A stretch of DNA of 64,000 nt from assembly GCA_012184525.1 (NCBI GenBank), contig WOFQ01000044.1:186001-250000 (forward strand). The letters are read 5' to 3'. This DNA comes from Xenoacremonium recifei. Its lineage: Eukaryota > Ascomycota > Sordariomycetes > Hypocreales > Nectriaceae. The position numbers and the translations under genes were made by a program. A model generated the notes under the pieces. The model had not been told where the DNA came from, ran no database searches, and worked only from the letters and a program-made list of their open reading frames with translations. This document shows positions 30,820 to 43,300 of this stretch, piece after piece. The stretch's first letter is position 1. Each line of letters starts with the position of its first letter.

Positions 30820-33352
30820 CTAAAAGTGCTTATGGCCGGCATGCTCAATGGCAGCGTCCACAGCCTCCTGAAGATCGAGATGGAAGTAAGGACGGTTAAG
30901 ACCCTTGATAGCGACGAGACGGGCGCTCTGGGTGTTGCTGGGCACGTCCTTGTCCGATGACCGGCTGATCTCGAGCGAGTCACCAGCCTCAATATCCTGG
31001 CGGAGGGACTTGCTGTCGAACTTCTCACCAACGGGGGATGGGTCACCACCAGTGCCAATGTCAGCAATGGAGAAGATGTGCTTGTACTGGGCAGTGCCGT
31101 CTTCGTTGGTGCGAGAGCGGTAACCGAAACCAGCAGCAGCAAGAGCTCGCTTGGTCCAGCGGTTCTCAATGTTGGCGAAGTGCCAATCAACAACCTCGGG
31201 AGCAGTGAATCGGTCGAGCTGGTCGCGAACGTCAATGAGAGCCTGAACTGAGGTGACATCGACGTTGTTGACGGTGGAGAAGTCCAGAACAACAGCCTTG
31301 AGAATGGGTCGGTGGTCCTCAGCCTTCTCGGTGATGTGACGGGGCTCGCCATCGTTCCAGGGACGGTCCTAATCATGTCTGTTAGTGGCGATTCAATGAA
31401 TGTGATTATAGACAAAACTTACACCAAGGCTTCCAAGGCGAGCAGGGTCGGTCCGTCGGCATTCCTTGAAGATGGTCTCGGTAAGGTGGTTGAGGTAATG
31501 GGTTGCGTTGGGGTAGTTGAAGCCCTCGGCGAAACGGTAGATGAATACACCGGGGTGAGGGTGGCGGACAATGACAGCCGGGTTAGAGCCATCGTCATGG
31601 TCCAGGGGAAGGAAGCCGGCTCGGAGGGAGCTCGCCTTCTCGTCATCAGCGACAGGGACCTCCTTGGCCAACGAACCGGGAGATCCAGTGCCATCGTTGA
31701 GGTGTGCCTTCATGGTGCGAACACGGACAACGCCTAGGAAGCGGCCCTGGGTCTGGAAGAGGCGGAAGATGACAATAGCGAAGGACACGCAAACGGTTGT
31801 GTAAATGCCGTTCTCAATGGTGCTGAAGACAGTGACGAGAACACCCGCGAAGAAGATAATGACCTCAAGGGGGGCGACTCGCCAGAACTGGTAGACAACT
31901 CGAGGAGGGGTGATAATATCACCGACAGCGTGGATGATGACGGCAGCAAGGGCAGCGTTGGGGATGTAGTAGAAGAGACCAGTCAGGGCATACAGAGCCA
32001 GGAGGACAACAATGGCAGTGATGACACCGGCAAATGGAGTCCGGACGCCGGCCTTGGCCTTGATGGCAGTTCGGGAGAATGATCCAGTGGCAGGGTAGGC
32101 ACCGAGGAAAGGGGCAAGCAGGTTGGTGACGCCGATGGCGACGAGCTCCTGCGAGGGGTTGATGGTGTAGTTGTTGACTCGGCCGAAAGACTTGGAGATG
32201 GAGATGTGCTCAATCAGGACGACGATGACGGCAGCGGGGAGCTCGTCAATGAAGGACTTGATGATGCGGACGTTGATGGTTGGGGCAGCAGCATGGGTGA
32301 AACCCTTAGGAACGCTCTTGATGATGCTGATGCTGGGGTCATCGCGGTGATGCAGAGTCATGCCAGCGCTGATACCCGTGTAGAGCAGGATGACAAAGGC
32401 GGTTCGGAGCGTGGAGATGAAAAAGTACAACTTGGCACGCTGAGGCTGCTTCTTGGCCATGAAGGTGCAAACGCCTCGGATCAGGTAGAGCATGGTCAGG
32501 GCAGTCAGACCAAGGGCAGCGTCAATCTTGGTCTTGGGCAGACCCTTCAGGGTATCAATGATGACCATGTAAGTGGCCGCACGGGTGTTGACGCCCGAGA
32601 TACCCATGAGCTTGGGCACCTGGCCGGCAGCGATGTTGAGGGCGGAGCCAGTCATGAAAGCGCAGATGGAGGGCAGAGGGATGAACTCGACGAGCCAGCC
32701 CAGACGAGCCAGACCGAGAAAGCAGACGATGGAACCAATGATGACAGCCAGAGCGGAAGCAACAGTGTGGCCAGGAACATCGGGGATCTTATCGGCAGCG
32801 GCGAGGACGATGTTGCCAGTAACCTGGGACATGACGGCGACGGGCTGTTCAGATGTTTAGTTAGCGAGGCTATTTCCTGGGGGTTTGAAAGCCAATTCTT
32901 ACGCCGATGGTGATATCCTTGGAGGTAGCAAAGAACCAGTAGAGCAAGACACCCATGAAGGAGGAGTACAGGCCAAATTCGACGGGGAGCTGGGCGAGCT
33001 GGGCATAGGCCATGGACTGAGGAACGACGACGGCACCGACAGTGATACCTGCGACCGACTGTAGTCAGTATTGAGACATCAAGGTAAATGAACAGGGTTA
33101 CTCACCAGCAATCAAGTCACCAATGAACCAGACAAAGTTGTATTTGCCAATCCAAGACAGGAAGGGGAAAAGGCTGTACAGGTAGTTTCCAACATCGCGG
33201 CCGCTGGGAGTGTACTCGCGCAGGAACTCGGCCACAGTTACCTCCTCCTCGATGAAGGCATCAGCATTGGACAGGCTTGGAGGCCGTTCCTGAGGCTGAG
33301 GGTGGTCGACATTGAAGTATTGCTCGAAACGAGCACGAGCTGCGGAAGGCAT
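30820..33352 (-). CDS. Sulfate permease (SulP family with STAS domain)
   Basis: Plasma-membrane sulfate/proton symporter. Four exons (33106-33352, 32903-33048, 31423-32844, 30820-31368) sum to 2364 nt, 787 aa. After a hydrophilic N-terminus come about twelve membrane segments with SulP signatures (GITVGAVVVPQSMAYAQLA, GVTNLLAPFLGAYPATGSFSRTA). The cytosolic C-terminus is a STAS domain (PGVFIYRFAEGFNYPNA...AVVLDFSTVNNVDVTSVQAL...). It resembles Aspergillus SB and Neurospora CYS-14. The start at 33352 (MPSAARARFEQYF) is preferred because upstream in-frame residues are low-complexity leader. GC is high and codon use strongly biased, as in a well-expressed gene. Repression by sulfur sources is known for the family; no site was identified here. 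Confidence 0.95.
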
Positions 33353-36300
33353 TCTGGCTTCGGGTGGTCGCTCGGACGGTCGTGTGAAGGGGAACGGGGA
33401 CGAGACCGGGTCAAGGCAAAGAGCGAAGAGGGAGAAGGTAGCAAAGACAGACGGAGAGCAGTCAAGATGGCCAAGGTCCAATGGGAAGTTCTGCTATGCC
33501 TCAGTCAAGAGTTGCAGAGTGTCTGCGGTGCGGCGGCGTGGTGGTGGCGCAAGGGGATGAGGGTAGCCAGAAACTCAAAACGAAACGTGCGGGAAACGGG
33601 ATGTTTTAAAGACAATTCTAACGTCTCGCGAGACACAGCGATATGACAGCAGAGACATCAGCAACAGGCGACCGACCGCACCAGCGACTCCCAAGTCTCC
33701 ATCCCGACGATCCAGGCCTGGGACGTGGTGGAGCAGACGATGAGTCGGTTTCGGGGACCTGGCCAGTTCCAGCGGTACAAGCGGACGGGGGCAAAGCACA
33801 CCAAGCGGCGGCGCGGCCGGGGAATTGGCAAAGTACATTTCGCAAGCTCCCCAGAACGCGCATGCTCTCGACTCTGCGTACCGGTACAAGGGGTACATCT
33901 AGACCGTTGAGGGGCGTGGGGAATCCGCGCGCGCAGGGGGGGAGCGTTGATCCCACAGAGCCACGAAATTGCGTGCTGGCCAGGGTGAATCCAGCCATGC
34001 CGCTTCGGGTGCGCGAAGGTGTCGTCGCGAAAACCCATCACGGGGACTTGAACTTGGCGAAGCTTGGCTCGAGGTGAGGGTGCGCGGCCTCGAGGCGGCC
34101 CAGCTGGGGATCGCCCGCACGACAATCTGATAGGGATTGCGCCATCGACTCAGACCCAATCTCGAGCTCAGGAGGTGGGAGCAAAGACTGGGGCGGGTGC
34201 GCGTCTAGCCCGGGTTGGGTCTGATGCTGACGAGGGAAGACGGGGCCGGGACAGGGGTAAAGGCGAGGAGAGGCATCGCGAGTGAGATGATTTCGGGGAG
34301 TTGGGTGACGATGGATGGCCCAGTTCACGTGGTGTCTGGGTGAGGGTGAGGTGCCTTCCGTTTGCGATGCGAGCCTGCCGCGCGGATGTCTGGGGACCTG
34401 AGGCATCATTGCAGGAGGCACTCTCAGGATTACTAAGGCAAGGGACCTGCCTCCAAACCGCTGCTGGAGATGCTCTCTTCATAAACATCCATCATCAAAG
34501 GCTGCATTCCCTTCCCCTCGTCAGCGTGCGGCACGGCCATCCCCCGCGATAAGGGCGAGACACAACACCAGCAAGCGAGCGTCAGCACCAGCAGAGAAAA
34601 TTGCGGTGTGCAATTTGCACAAATCTCACACCATGGCTTGCGCCCAGTCCCAGGTTGAAATGGCGCGCCCGCTCCCTCCAATCCAACCAGTCCGCGGCTA
34701 ACCAGCTCCAACCCCTCCTCTAACGCAAGCATCCACGACGCAATCAACGCCTTGGCAGACCAGCTTAAATTGACTTTCTCACTATCGACGTGCCTCCCCG
34801 TCCTGGCACGGTGGCACCCCCTGCCCGCCCCGAAACTAATCCCTGACTCCCCGACAATCCTTGCCCAAGACGACGCCGGCTCGTCGCGCCCAACGGGGAG
34901 AACAGGATTACTCTCGGCTCGCCCAGCAGCTCGTCCTAGAGAGCATGCATGCCGTACTCCATCCTCGCTCTAGGAGCTTCAGCTCCCCAAGCCACTGAAC
35001 GCCACGTCCAGCAGGTCGCCCGAAACAGCACAGCAGCGACCTGCGCAGAGCTGCTGCTAACCGCGCTACGCCAGCTATTGCCTGACCGCCGGGGCCGTTG
35101 GAACGCCTCCGCTGTCTTGGCCACATCATCATCCTCCCTAGCACGCGTTCCATGCCATATCACATCTCCCCGAGCGAGGAGCCTTCGAGTTCACTAAAAC
35201 GCATTATTGTCAAGCTAAACAGCATCGACTTTTCCCAAATCTCCCTCAATCCGGGCTGTCGCGTCCTGCCTCTCCCGACGCCAAGTGCCGTGGCTAGCTG
35301 GCCAGTATTCGTGTCAATTTTGGTGAGTCCGTCCTCCCCAAAATCTAGAACTCCCCGAGGAGAGGGGAAAATCTCCCGTCCAATCTCCATCGTCGCCTAG
35401 CCCCCCCCCCCTCCATCTCAATCACATCCATCCCCATACATGAGTCTATCTAGCACGCTAGCATGCGCACACCACGAGATAACCCATCCTGCAGGCGCAA
35501 TAACAAGTGACGGCCTCAATTCACAATTTGTAAAAGAAATCGAGCATTCGAGAGGCGTCATGGTCGCTTCAGCTGCCTCCACGCTATTGCCTCATGGGCC
35601 AGACCACCCTCACGTGTCGCAATCCGCCCTATGTATTGACGCCATTGAACGCGGGATTTTGATACAAGTGTGTTTTTCCAACATTCCAGGGATCAGTATG
35701 GCATCAGAGACTCAATCTCGGGCGACATCTGGTTCTGCAGTGTCCACGCAGACGATTGTCCGAGCTTCCAGAATAATGGGAACGGTGAGCTTCGTTTCAT
35801 GAGAGCCCACTCTCACTCCATGAGCACGATAATCATCTTCTTCTGAAGTCATCAATCTCCATCGTTACGGACCATCGGCTGCGGCGCCTTGGAACGTCGG
35901 CCGTTTCCCCATCTTTCCAGTTACCAAATGGAAATAGAAGCACAGGCTCCGTCGTTCATCAGCCAGTCATCCTTCATCGATCACCCTAGGAGCCCGGTGA
36001 CTTTGGATAGTCAGAGGCCCCCCGTCCTTGAGTCTGTTGGGCCTGTCATCTCTGTCCACCTCTGCATCCTTGCATTCGGGCGCATTCGTTTCCACCCTCT
36101 CTTGGTGTCCAGCGCTGATCCTACCTAATTTCTGCGAGCACCCCCATGCGGAAGCAACCTCGCCTACACTCTGTGCCGCATTATCCCATCCTTTAGCGGC
36201 TCTCTGGATGTTCCTGCTGATGGGCAGGGATGAGACTTGTCAGACTCCTGGGACAAGGTCTCCAGAACGTGTTCATTGTGAGCGCAACATGTCGAGTTCC

Positions 36301-38669
36301 ATCGGTTTCCCGTTATGATCCTTGGGCTTACGACGGCGGAAAACCCTTCTCTCCTTCGGACCCTCGGGGCTCGTCCGAGGATCTAGTCACCTGCAACGCC
36401 AAGATGACGTGCGCGCCAACAGAGTCGGCCCCCGCGTCCCAGGCATCTTGGCGTCTCCCCCTTGTCCACCTCGGTCAAGCTTCCTGGGTGCGCATCTTCT
36501 GCAAGAAGCAGCACTTTGCGGCAATCCCGTCCCGGTTGGACGCAAAAGAGTGAAGAGCCAGCGCGGTGGCTGCATAGTCACAGGTTTGTGGCGAGCAAGT
36601 TGACTGGTGGGCAGTCGATGGCGGGACATGTCGCTACTTTGACGATATTCATAGGAGACACCTCGCGACGATCTCGAAAAGCTTCATTTTCGGGCACGCC
36701 GTCAGTCAGATCCTAGTTCTCGATCCCGGAATCCGGCTCACTTGCAGTTACAGGTCTGCGGCCCGTTTCCTAGGAACACCCAAGACCGAGGGTAGCGTTG
36801 TAGCTGGGCCTCCAGCTTGATGGGTTGGGAGGGGCGGAATCATGCGAAGGAAGCTCTTGCGGATCTCTTCGATGGAAGCTTCACTGTCGGTCCGGGGGTC
36901 CAACAGCTGCACCCGCCGGATACGTACCATCGCCTTGGGATGTCGGGTCTGTACCACAGGAACTCGCTGCTTGTCACCATGCGTGCTGCTGGGGAAAGCT
37001 GCACGGCGGCGGCAGTTGTCGTTGGCTCCCCACGGCCAGGGTTGGGTCGGCGCTGGGTCGTGATTTGGGTCTGAAGCACGCGATCGTCGTCTGGGGCGTG
37101 AGGGAGGTACCGGTACCTCGAGGAAGTAACGGGCCTGTCTCAGGACTCAGAGACGAGACCGTGTCGAGATTTCACGTGGCAAAGAGAGTCAATCAGGGCG
37201 CCTCAAATTCTGCGAGGGAGGGCAAAAGAAGCAAGCAACTCTATGAGCAAAGACGATCTGCATCTTGCGTGAAGCTATCATGAGATGACAGGAAGCTTCA
37301 TCTATTGGCCTTATCCGAGACAACGGCACAGGTCGAGACCATCGCGACGAGCCTGGACAAATCCAGCTCCTGCAAGCTCACTTCCCGGCCGCATTAGACT
37401 CGTTGTTCCCGTCCTGTTTATTGGTATAGCTCTCCACACACCACTGCCGAACGTGGTGGCCTTGGATTCCCAGCTTCACACCAAGGGCAACCTGTATCGA
37501 CATAACTGGCTGCACCGCGATGTGGCGTCCCCGAGCTGAAAGAATTGCTTTGTTCACCGGAGTCGAGATCACGACCGGCCGTGGGGGACCATTGACGGCA
37601 CGAGCGATAGCCGTAATTAGAGATAGAAAACAGGTTGAAGCTGATGGCGTCGACCCTCGCCGTGATGGTGACACTGCCTGCCGGGAGACTCCCACCGCGA
37701 CGAGGCCTCTCCAGTTGCCGATCTCGAGATGCTAGCGCATCGTCCAGATATTCCAGACCTTGTCCCCGGACGTTCTCCCGTCATTCAGCGGCCCACCCGC
37801 CTCGTTGATGCCATGCATCAGCGCGACGAGACATCAGCCCGTCCCGCTTTAATCTTTGAATTTTCTCTTTCATTTTCGCATCCTGCAGCCTGCCAGCCCT
37901 GTCTCACCGGCTGTATCCGCGCAGTGCCGATCCTTTGCGCCGCCAAAAGCGTGCAGATTCAATGTGGTGATGTTCGCGATGCGCAGATGGGAAGTCGTTG
38001 ACGGGTTTTCCTGTTTGGGCGCGCTGGTTCCTCTTTTTCGGGGAGTTCAGCGCTCGGGGAGTTGGCGTGCTGGGCGTTTTCGGGGAGTTCGCGGGCGGTG
38101 GCGAGGCGGCGATCGGGCGGCGGGAGAGCACTGAATTCAATTGTAGAGACGCTTTTTGCCGCCCGCGGTGCGCTAAGAGCGTGGTTTGGCTTTTAGTTGA
38201 TGGTTGTTCAGCTCTCCGAAAGTTTACGGAGGTATGCGACCGTTGGGAAGGGTGCTGGCCAATTATCTTGTGTTGGATGCAGGGCGGGAGGGAGTGGCTT
38301 GTGGAGGGGGATTTGGTAATGGTTGAGCTAATGAGGTCCAGGCTCGTATAGGTAGCGGCAGGAGGCCATCGGCTGGGGCTTGTTGCCACAGCTTTATTCA
38401 GAATAGAAAAGTTAAAAAATAGGGTATGCCTGTGAGGGAAAATTTGATTGATGTTCTGCGTGTAGCTGCAGGTTCTGGGTGGTTTTCTGAAAGGCACATT
38501 TTGCTCCAGGGTAAGCACTTGAAAGACATCACGTGATGGATTTCGGCTCAGAGATCATGGTTGCTCTCATTGGATGACACCAACCCCTCTTTCAGTCTTA
38601 TCGCCATTGGCCATTATCATCCATTGTGACTCTCGCCATAACCATCAACAATTGCGTAGAATCTCGACC
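33353..38669. other. 5.3-kb region without a supportable gene
   Basis: GC-rich sequence full of short overlapping open frames on both strands. None shows a domain, a convincing splice pattern or a frame that clearly wins over its rivals. It contains a C-run followed by a C/T-rich tract (35400-35430), the kind of sequence seen near fungal transcription starts, and an ATG with a 120-codon frame at 35440 that has no recognisable content. It may hold long leaders, non-coding RNA or a gene I could not resolve. Confidence 0.45.
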
Positions 38670-39149
38670 ATGCTTTCCGAGGCGGATATGGGCTACTTGC
38701 GCCGGTGCGTGGAGCTAGCCCGTGAAGCGCTGGAGGCTGGAGACGCCCCCTTTGGCTCGGTCCTCGTCGACGCCAATGGAAAGGTCCTGAAAGAAGACCG
38801 CAATCGCACCGTTACCGAAGCCGATATGTCGCTGCACCCGGAATTCACCCTGGCGCAATGGGCTGAGAAGAACCTCAAACCAGCCGAGCGGGCGAGTTGC
38901 ACCGTGTACACGTCTGGCGAGCACTGCCCCATGTGTTCAAGCCTGCACGGCTACGTTGGCTTGGGGCGGATTGTGTATGCTTCATCCTCGGCGCAGCTCG
39001 TGGCGTGGCGGGAGGGTATGGGTATAAAGGGGGTTCCCGTGAGACCTCTTGCAATCAATGAGATTGCGCCGGGGTTGGTTGTCGATGGGCCGGCTCCGGG
39101 CTTGGATACCGAGGTCTTTGAGTTGCATCGGCTCAGGATGTTGAAGTAA
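38670..39149 (+). CDS. Nucleoside/nucleobase deaminase, CDA-fold
   Basis: A single-exon 159-aa zinc deaminase of the cytidine/deoxycytidylate deaminase superfamily, nearest in style to bacterial-type guanine/tRNA-adenosine deaminases. Zinc ligands and catalytic Glu are visible: HPE in ADMSLHPEFTLAQWA and the PCxxC-type CPMC in GEHCPMCSSLHGYVGLGRIVYA. The N-terminal AREALEAGDAPFGSVLVDANG is the family's opening strand-helix. The Ala of the usual HAE is Pro here. The start is the second in-frame ATG (MLSEADMGY), which fits the family length; an upstream ATG at 38574 adds 32 residues of no similarity. Cytosolic; substrate not assignable. Confidence 0.88.
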   Translation: MLSEADMGYLRRCVELAREALEAGDAPFGSVLVDANGKVLKEDRNRTVTEADMSLHPEFTLAQWAEKNLKPAERASCTVYTSGEHCPMCSSLHGYVGLGRIVYASSSAQLVAWREGMGIKGVPVRPLAINEIAPGLVVDGPAPGLDTEVFELHRLRMLK

Positions 39150-39600
39150 AATGACAGGACAACGTCTTTGGAAGGATAAGGAGAGCGAGGAGGTCGTTCA
39201 ACGAAAATAATGCTCATACATCATTCCTGGAGCATAAATATTTTTAGGGATGGATAAGGCAGATTGGATTGTATTTGTAGGGAGATGAATGACGAGATAC
39301 GATGAACCTTGACACGACCAAGGACAACTTCGGATCTAGGTTACATCCTGAATTGCCCAGGGTTAGACAATTATGTGAGTCTGCCTTAGGGAGGCGTGGT
39401 TGAGTAGGAGTAAAAACGAATACCTATGATCAAATAACTTGGATTGACAATTCTGCTGTGACTCTGTTTAGTCGTCAGTCTGACATTAGCCGCAAATAAT
39501 TTACATGACACAGAACGAAGCCTCCAACCGAAACCACCTGAGCCAGTCCCAAATCCTTTGCCAAATACTGTTCCCTTTCTGTTCGCCTCATGCACAATCT
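39150..39600. other. Intergenic region
   Basis: Between the convergent deaminase and HET genes. A 77-codon minus-strand frame (39386-39619) reads on from the HET tail in another frame and has a Gly-rich segment (FGKGFGTGSGGFGW). It may be the decayed end of the HET gene. Confidence 0.4.
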
Positions 39601-40997
39601 TCATGTTGGCGTCTTCCATTGCGCTCTTAATTGTTTTACGGCCCGGTCCAAATCGTCATGCGTTTGCCGACACTCTTCGCTCAGCTTCCTGATCCTCTTC
39701 CTTGTCCTGTCGTATTGTTTGTCCCCTTGTGAAAGCTTTTCGGTTTCGTTAGCGATACACCCTTTAATATGATTTGTCAAATCAGCCAACCTTTATCTGC
39801 GTCTGTTTGAGATGCTTTTGAAGAGTCTCGAGTTCGCTTAGTGTCTCCCGACCCTGTATTTCATCTTGCTCAACAATTAAAGCTGCTTCCTTTTCCAAGC
39901 TGATTGCCGTGCTTGGTATACCGGCATCGTCGTCCAATTGACTCTCCAGCGTTGGTAGAGTACCCAGAAACACAAATCGGAAAAGGTGACCAAGAAGCGT
40001 GAAAAAGGTAGATAAAAGATCGGAGATAAGTACGTTCCCGGTCGGTAACCTCATCGAATTACGACGAGTTTTTGAGTTGTATGATTCTGCTCGCGCCTTG
40101 GCTCCCTCAACGAAAGTAACCTGAGTTTCTAGAAAGGCGACATCCAGAAATACAGGGTCCAGGACCTGTGCATTCGAAATGGAGCCTGTGAACATTCATC
40201 ATTAGCCGTAGGAATGTAACCAAATCTACTGGATGCATACTAGTTGTGGCACTTTCCGCTCCATCAGCAAGGAAGGCTTTTCTGACTTTCTGCATTAGTC
40301 GGCGAGCTGCCTTTTCTCTCCCCTCGCCATACTTAGGTGAGAGATAAACGTCGAAGATCCCCTGGAGCGAGTATGCCCAGTCTTCGTCCAGCGTGGTCTC
40401 GCGATTTTGTGCCCAGATCAAGCGCTCACTGGGTAAGAAGTCGGTAAGAGGGAGACCTTCAAGAGCTGCCTCGGAAATACCTGTTGCGTTGAAGATCTGT
40501 TGTCGCAAGACACGTTTGTCTCCAAGCATCTCGCCACGTCGATCAAAAAACTTCACTATCTTGGGAGCAAGTAGCTCCTGCAAAGTCCACCCTCGTCGAA
40601 ACCATCGGCTGTCTCGGAATTTGGACTGCCACTGAGATACATCGCCGGGTTCATTTCTCAGAACGTCTGTGAGGTAAACGTAACAACACGTCGAATTTTG
40701 ATACCACTTGAACATCGAATGAATGGACTCCGCAAGTTCGGCGGAGCTTCTTCTGTCAATGCAACACGTGTCGACCCAAAAGTGGCGAAGGGAATCATTA
40801 CGGGCCTGTTTTCCGCAAAAGACGATCTTTTCGTAGCCAGGCTTATCCTTTCCGGTCTTCTGGATTATGTCTTCGAAGGTCACCTCCTCGTCTTCATCTC
40901 CCCAGGTATGCGACAGAATGGCGTACGGGGGCAAATTTTTCCTCAGGTTCCTGGTGAGAGTCAATTCATCGTCAAGGCCGAGCTGAAGGAGGCGCAT
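39601..40997 (-). CDS. HET-domain protein (HET-E/D type), C-terminus frame-shifted
   Basis: Heterokaryon-incompatibility protein. Exons 40241-40997 and 39782-40185 give 1161 nt, 386 aa ending KVG-stop. The HET domain is complete and of HET-E/HET-D style: it starts at residue 1 (MRLLQL), then PPYAILSHTWGDEDEEVTF, HFWVDTCCIDRRSSAELAE, CYVYLTDV and RRGWTLQELLAP. The second exon has a hydrophobic segment (LLSTFFTLLGHLFRFVFLG) and a helical charged region. Just before the stop the sequence carries one extra base relative to a second open frame (39601-39789). That frame continues the same coiled-coil character (ADLTNHIKG...KRIRKLSEECRQTHDDLD). A 29-bp intron there is too short, so a frameshift or an allele-specific truncation is likely. 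No NACHT or WD repeats follow. Confidence 0.82.
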
Positions 40998-41635
40998 CGT
41001 GGAGTCTGCATCTCAAGACGACGATACAGATCGTCGAGACAGTAATTGTGTTATTTAGTGATGCTATATGAGACCAAGAAATAATATTGATCGACAAATG
41101 AAGAAAGAAATTGACGATTATTTGAGGCAATAAAAGCGCACCTGCGGCTGAGTCTGTTATGCATGGGGATGTCTGTGATTATCCGTGATTATCTAACCAG
41201 ACAGCGCTACGTGGTGTGGCTGTTTCTACCCCGCAATGGAGATACCCTCATTTCATGTACCTGGGTCGTGTTCTGGTCGATATTGCACTTTGGTTGAACT
41301 GCAATTCACAGTATTTTAAAGCCTTTTCTTTTAAGTCTACAATCCTGCAAACAATTCTACCTAACATCTCTTTCACTGGCAAGAGAAGAACTGGATCAGA
41401 CAGCACATCTTCATAGCATGAAGATATCAACGCGGAGAAGTTGTACATTTTTGGCCCCCACGAAAATTTCCGTGGTCTTAACCCCCGTATTCAGCTGGCG
41501 TTGGTCTTCCATTTCGGGCTTCTTGCAGGACCATCAGTCTGACCTGGGCTTACTCGTTGATAAGAAAAAGCAGCCCAGTGACGAATACATAATTTGACAA
41601 AGCCGAAAGACCCGAAACACTCGCAACAAGGCCTT
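40998..41635. other. Intergenic region
   Basis: AT-rich upstream region of the HET gene and 3' flank of the MFS transporter. No supportable gene or element. Confidence 0.5.
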
Positions 41636-43300
41636 TTACACTTTCATTATGGACGAGGCCGAGACATTCTGCACCTCGCTTGTCACGCTGCCACCACTTT
41701 GCTCCTGCAGCCCCTTCTGGCCATATTGTCGACCGGATTCAATTTCTTCCAGCGAGAGACCCTTAGCATCGGGAATTAACAGAGTCAAAGCCGAGCAGAG
41801 AACCATGATACCCGCGAAGAGTCCTAGCATGCCACGAAGTCCCAGAGCATCTGTAGCAGACCCAAACGCAAAAGCCGTGAGAACAGCACCCGCTTTGCCC
41901 GACGCCGCAGCGATTCCATGAGCCGTGCCGCGAACACGCGTGGGAAATACTTCAGCTGGAATCAGGAATGTGGTAGAGGCAGGACCCGCGTTGAGGCAGA
42001 ATTGCGAGAGCGTGAAGATGGTTATCAGACCGCCAGTAGAAGTATGATTCGTGACCCCGGCCCAGACAGCGTACAGAATGGCAACAAAGAGACAGCCGAG
42101 GGCTTGCTGGCGCACGCGGCCAATGATGTCAGGTAGGAAGATGCCCGCGACAAATCCAGGGAGGTAGCCAGCGGCCGAGACGATGATGTTGCCCACGGCG
42201 GTGTTCTGAAGCGTGTGCCAGGTATCAGAACCCTTGCCAAAGCCAATCTGAGAAAGAATGATGCTCTGATTGAGATTGACACCATAAAAGGCAATATCGA
42301 AAAGAAACCACGTTATGGACACGGCGAACAACGTTCTCGCATGCTTCCAGTGTCTAAAGTACTCCCTGAAGTCCCTCATTTGCTGCCCCAACCCTCTCTT
42401 CTCAGCATCCAGCAGACTGGTATCCTTGGCCACGAACTGCTCGTATGGCTTCGTTTCGCGAATGCGCAGGCGCGCGTACAGCGTCAATATGCAGGGCACG
42501 AGACCGATGCCGAGAAGGAGACGCCACACCCAGGTGACGTACCAGACGTTGGACTCGATGGCGGAGCGGAAAGCAGCGAGAAGAACGATGTAGACGATGC
42601 TTGCGGTCAAGCTGCCGAGGGCACCACCGAGGAATACGCCGAGGACGAGACGGGAGCGAGACATGCCGAGGTTTTGTTCAGCCGAGAGGGACGAAGTCAT
42701 GGGATAGTCTGGAGAACACAAGTTAGTTACTGATTCTATGGGTTGGTGTTCAGGCTCCAATGTTGCTCGAAGCTGACTTCCTCTACTTGCAAGTCTGTCG
42801 ATGGCAGGGGAAAAGAGCTGTATCGTGGAAGCGCCTGGGAACTCACCTCCACCGATTCCAATACCCGTCACCACACGCCAAACGGCAACCCAAGCAGTGA
42901 TGCCCTCATGCGAAAGTTGAGGCGGTGCAGTAATAACCAATAGCGTGCCAACGATTGTCAGGATCAGTTCCCGGCCATATACCTTGTGTCGACCGAACGC
43001 ATCACCAAAGACACCGAACAGGATTTGACCACAGATCATACCCACCGAAAGACAACCTTTCATGATGTCCTGTCGGATGGCCGAGATGGTACCACCGGAG
43101 TCTTTGAAGTACACATAGCCGATCATGGGGACCACTAATTACAACATTAGAAAGCCTTCGAAACAGTGAAAGATTCAGGGGTTCGAGTTTGTGGACTTAC
43201 CGAGACCGATGGTGATGTTGAGGTAGCCATCCGCATATTGTCCAACGCCTGCAATGGCGAAGAACTTGAGTTTGGACAGCAAACTCCGAGGTTCGCTCAT
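41636..43300 (-). CDS. MFS transporter, inorganic phosphate:H+ symporter family
   Basis: Twelve-segment major-facilitator permease. Three exons (43201-43300, 42847-43134, 41636-42708) total 1461 nt, 486 aa. Phosphate-symporter features are GVGQYADGYLNITIGLVVPMIGYVYF in the first segment, the loop motif GQILFGVFGDAFGRHKVYG, GIGIGGDYPMTSSL in segment 4 (restored only by removing the intron 42709-42846) and PAEVFPTRVRGTAHGIAAASGKAGA. It resembles PHO84-type phosphate permeases. Some members of this group move other organic anions, so the substrate is inferred. The cytoplasmic tail is short and Ser/Gln-rich. Confidence 0.9.

Noticed and set aside
32206..32913. 235-codon plus-strand open frame across the sulfate permease
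   Set aside because: Antisense shadow of a strongly biased coding exon; composition is Asp/Gly/Val-rich without any motif.
37904..38518. 204-codon minus-strand frame upstream of the deaminase
   Set aside because: Low-complexity Ser/Pro/Thr/Arg content, no domain, and overlapped by equally long frames on the plus strand.
39760..39790. 29-bp intron joining the HET frame to the downstream coiled-coil frame
   Set aside because: Shorter than any other intron in the window (about 46 bp or more) and it does not restore the right phase.
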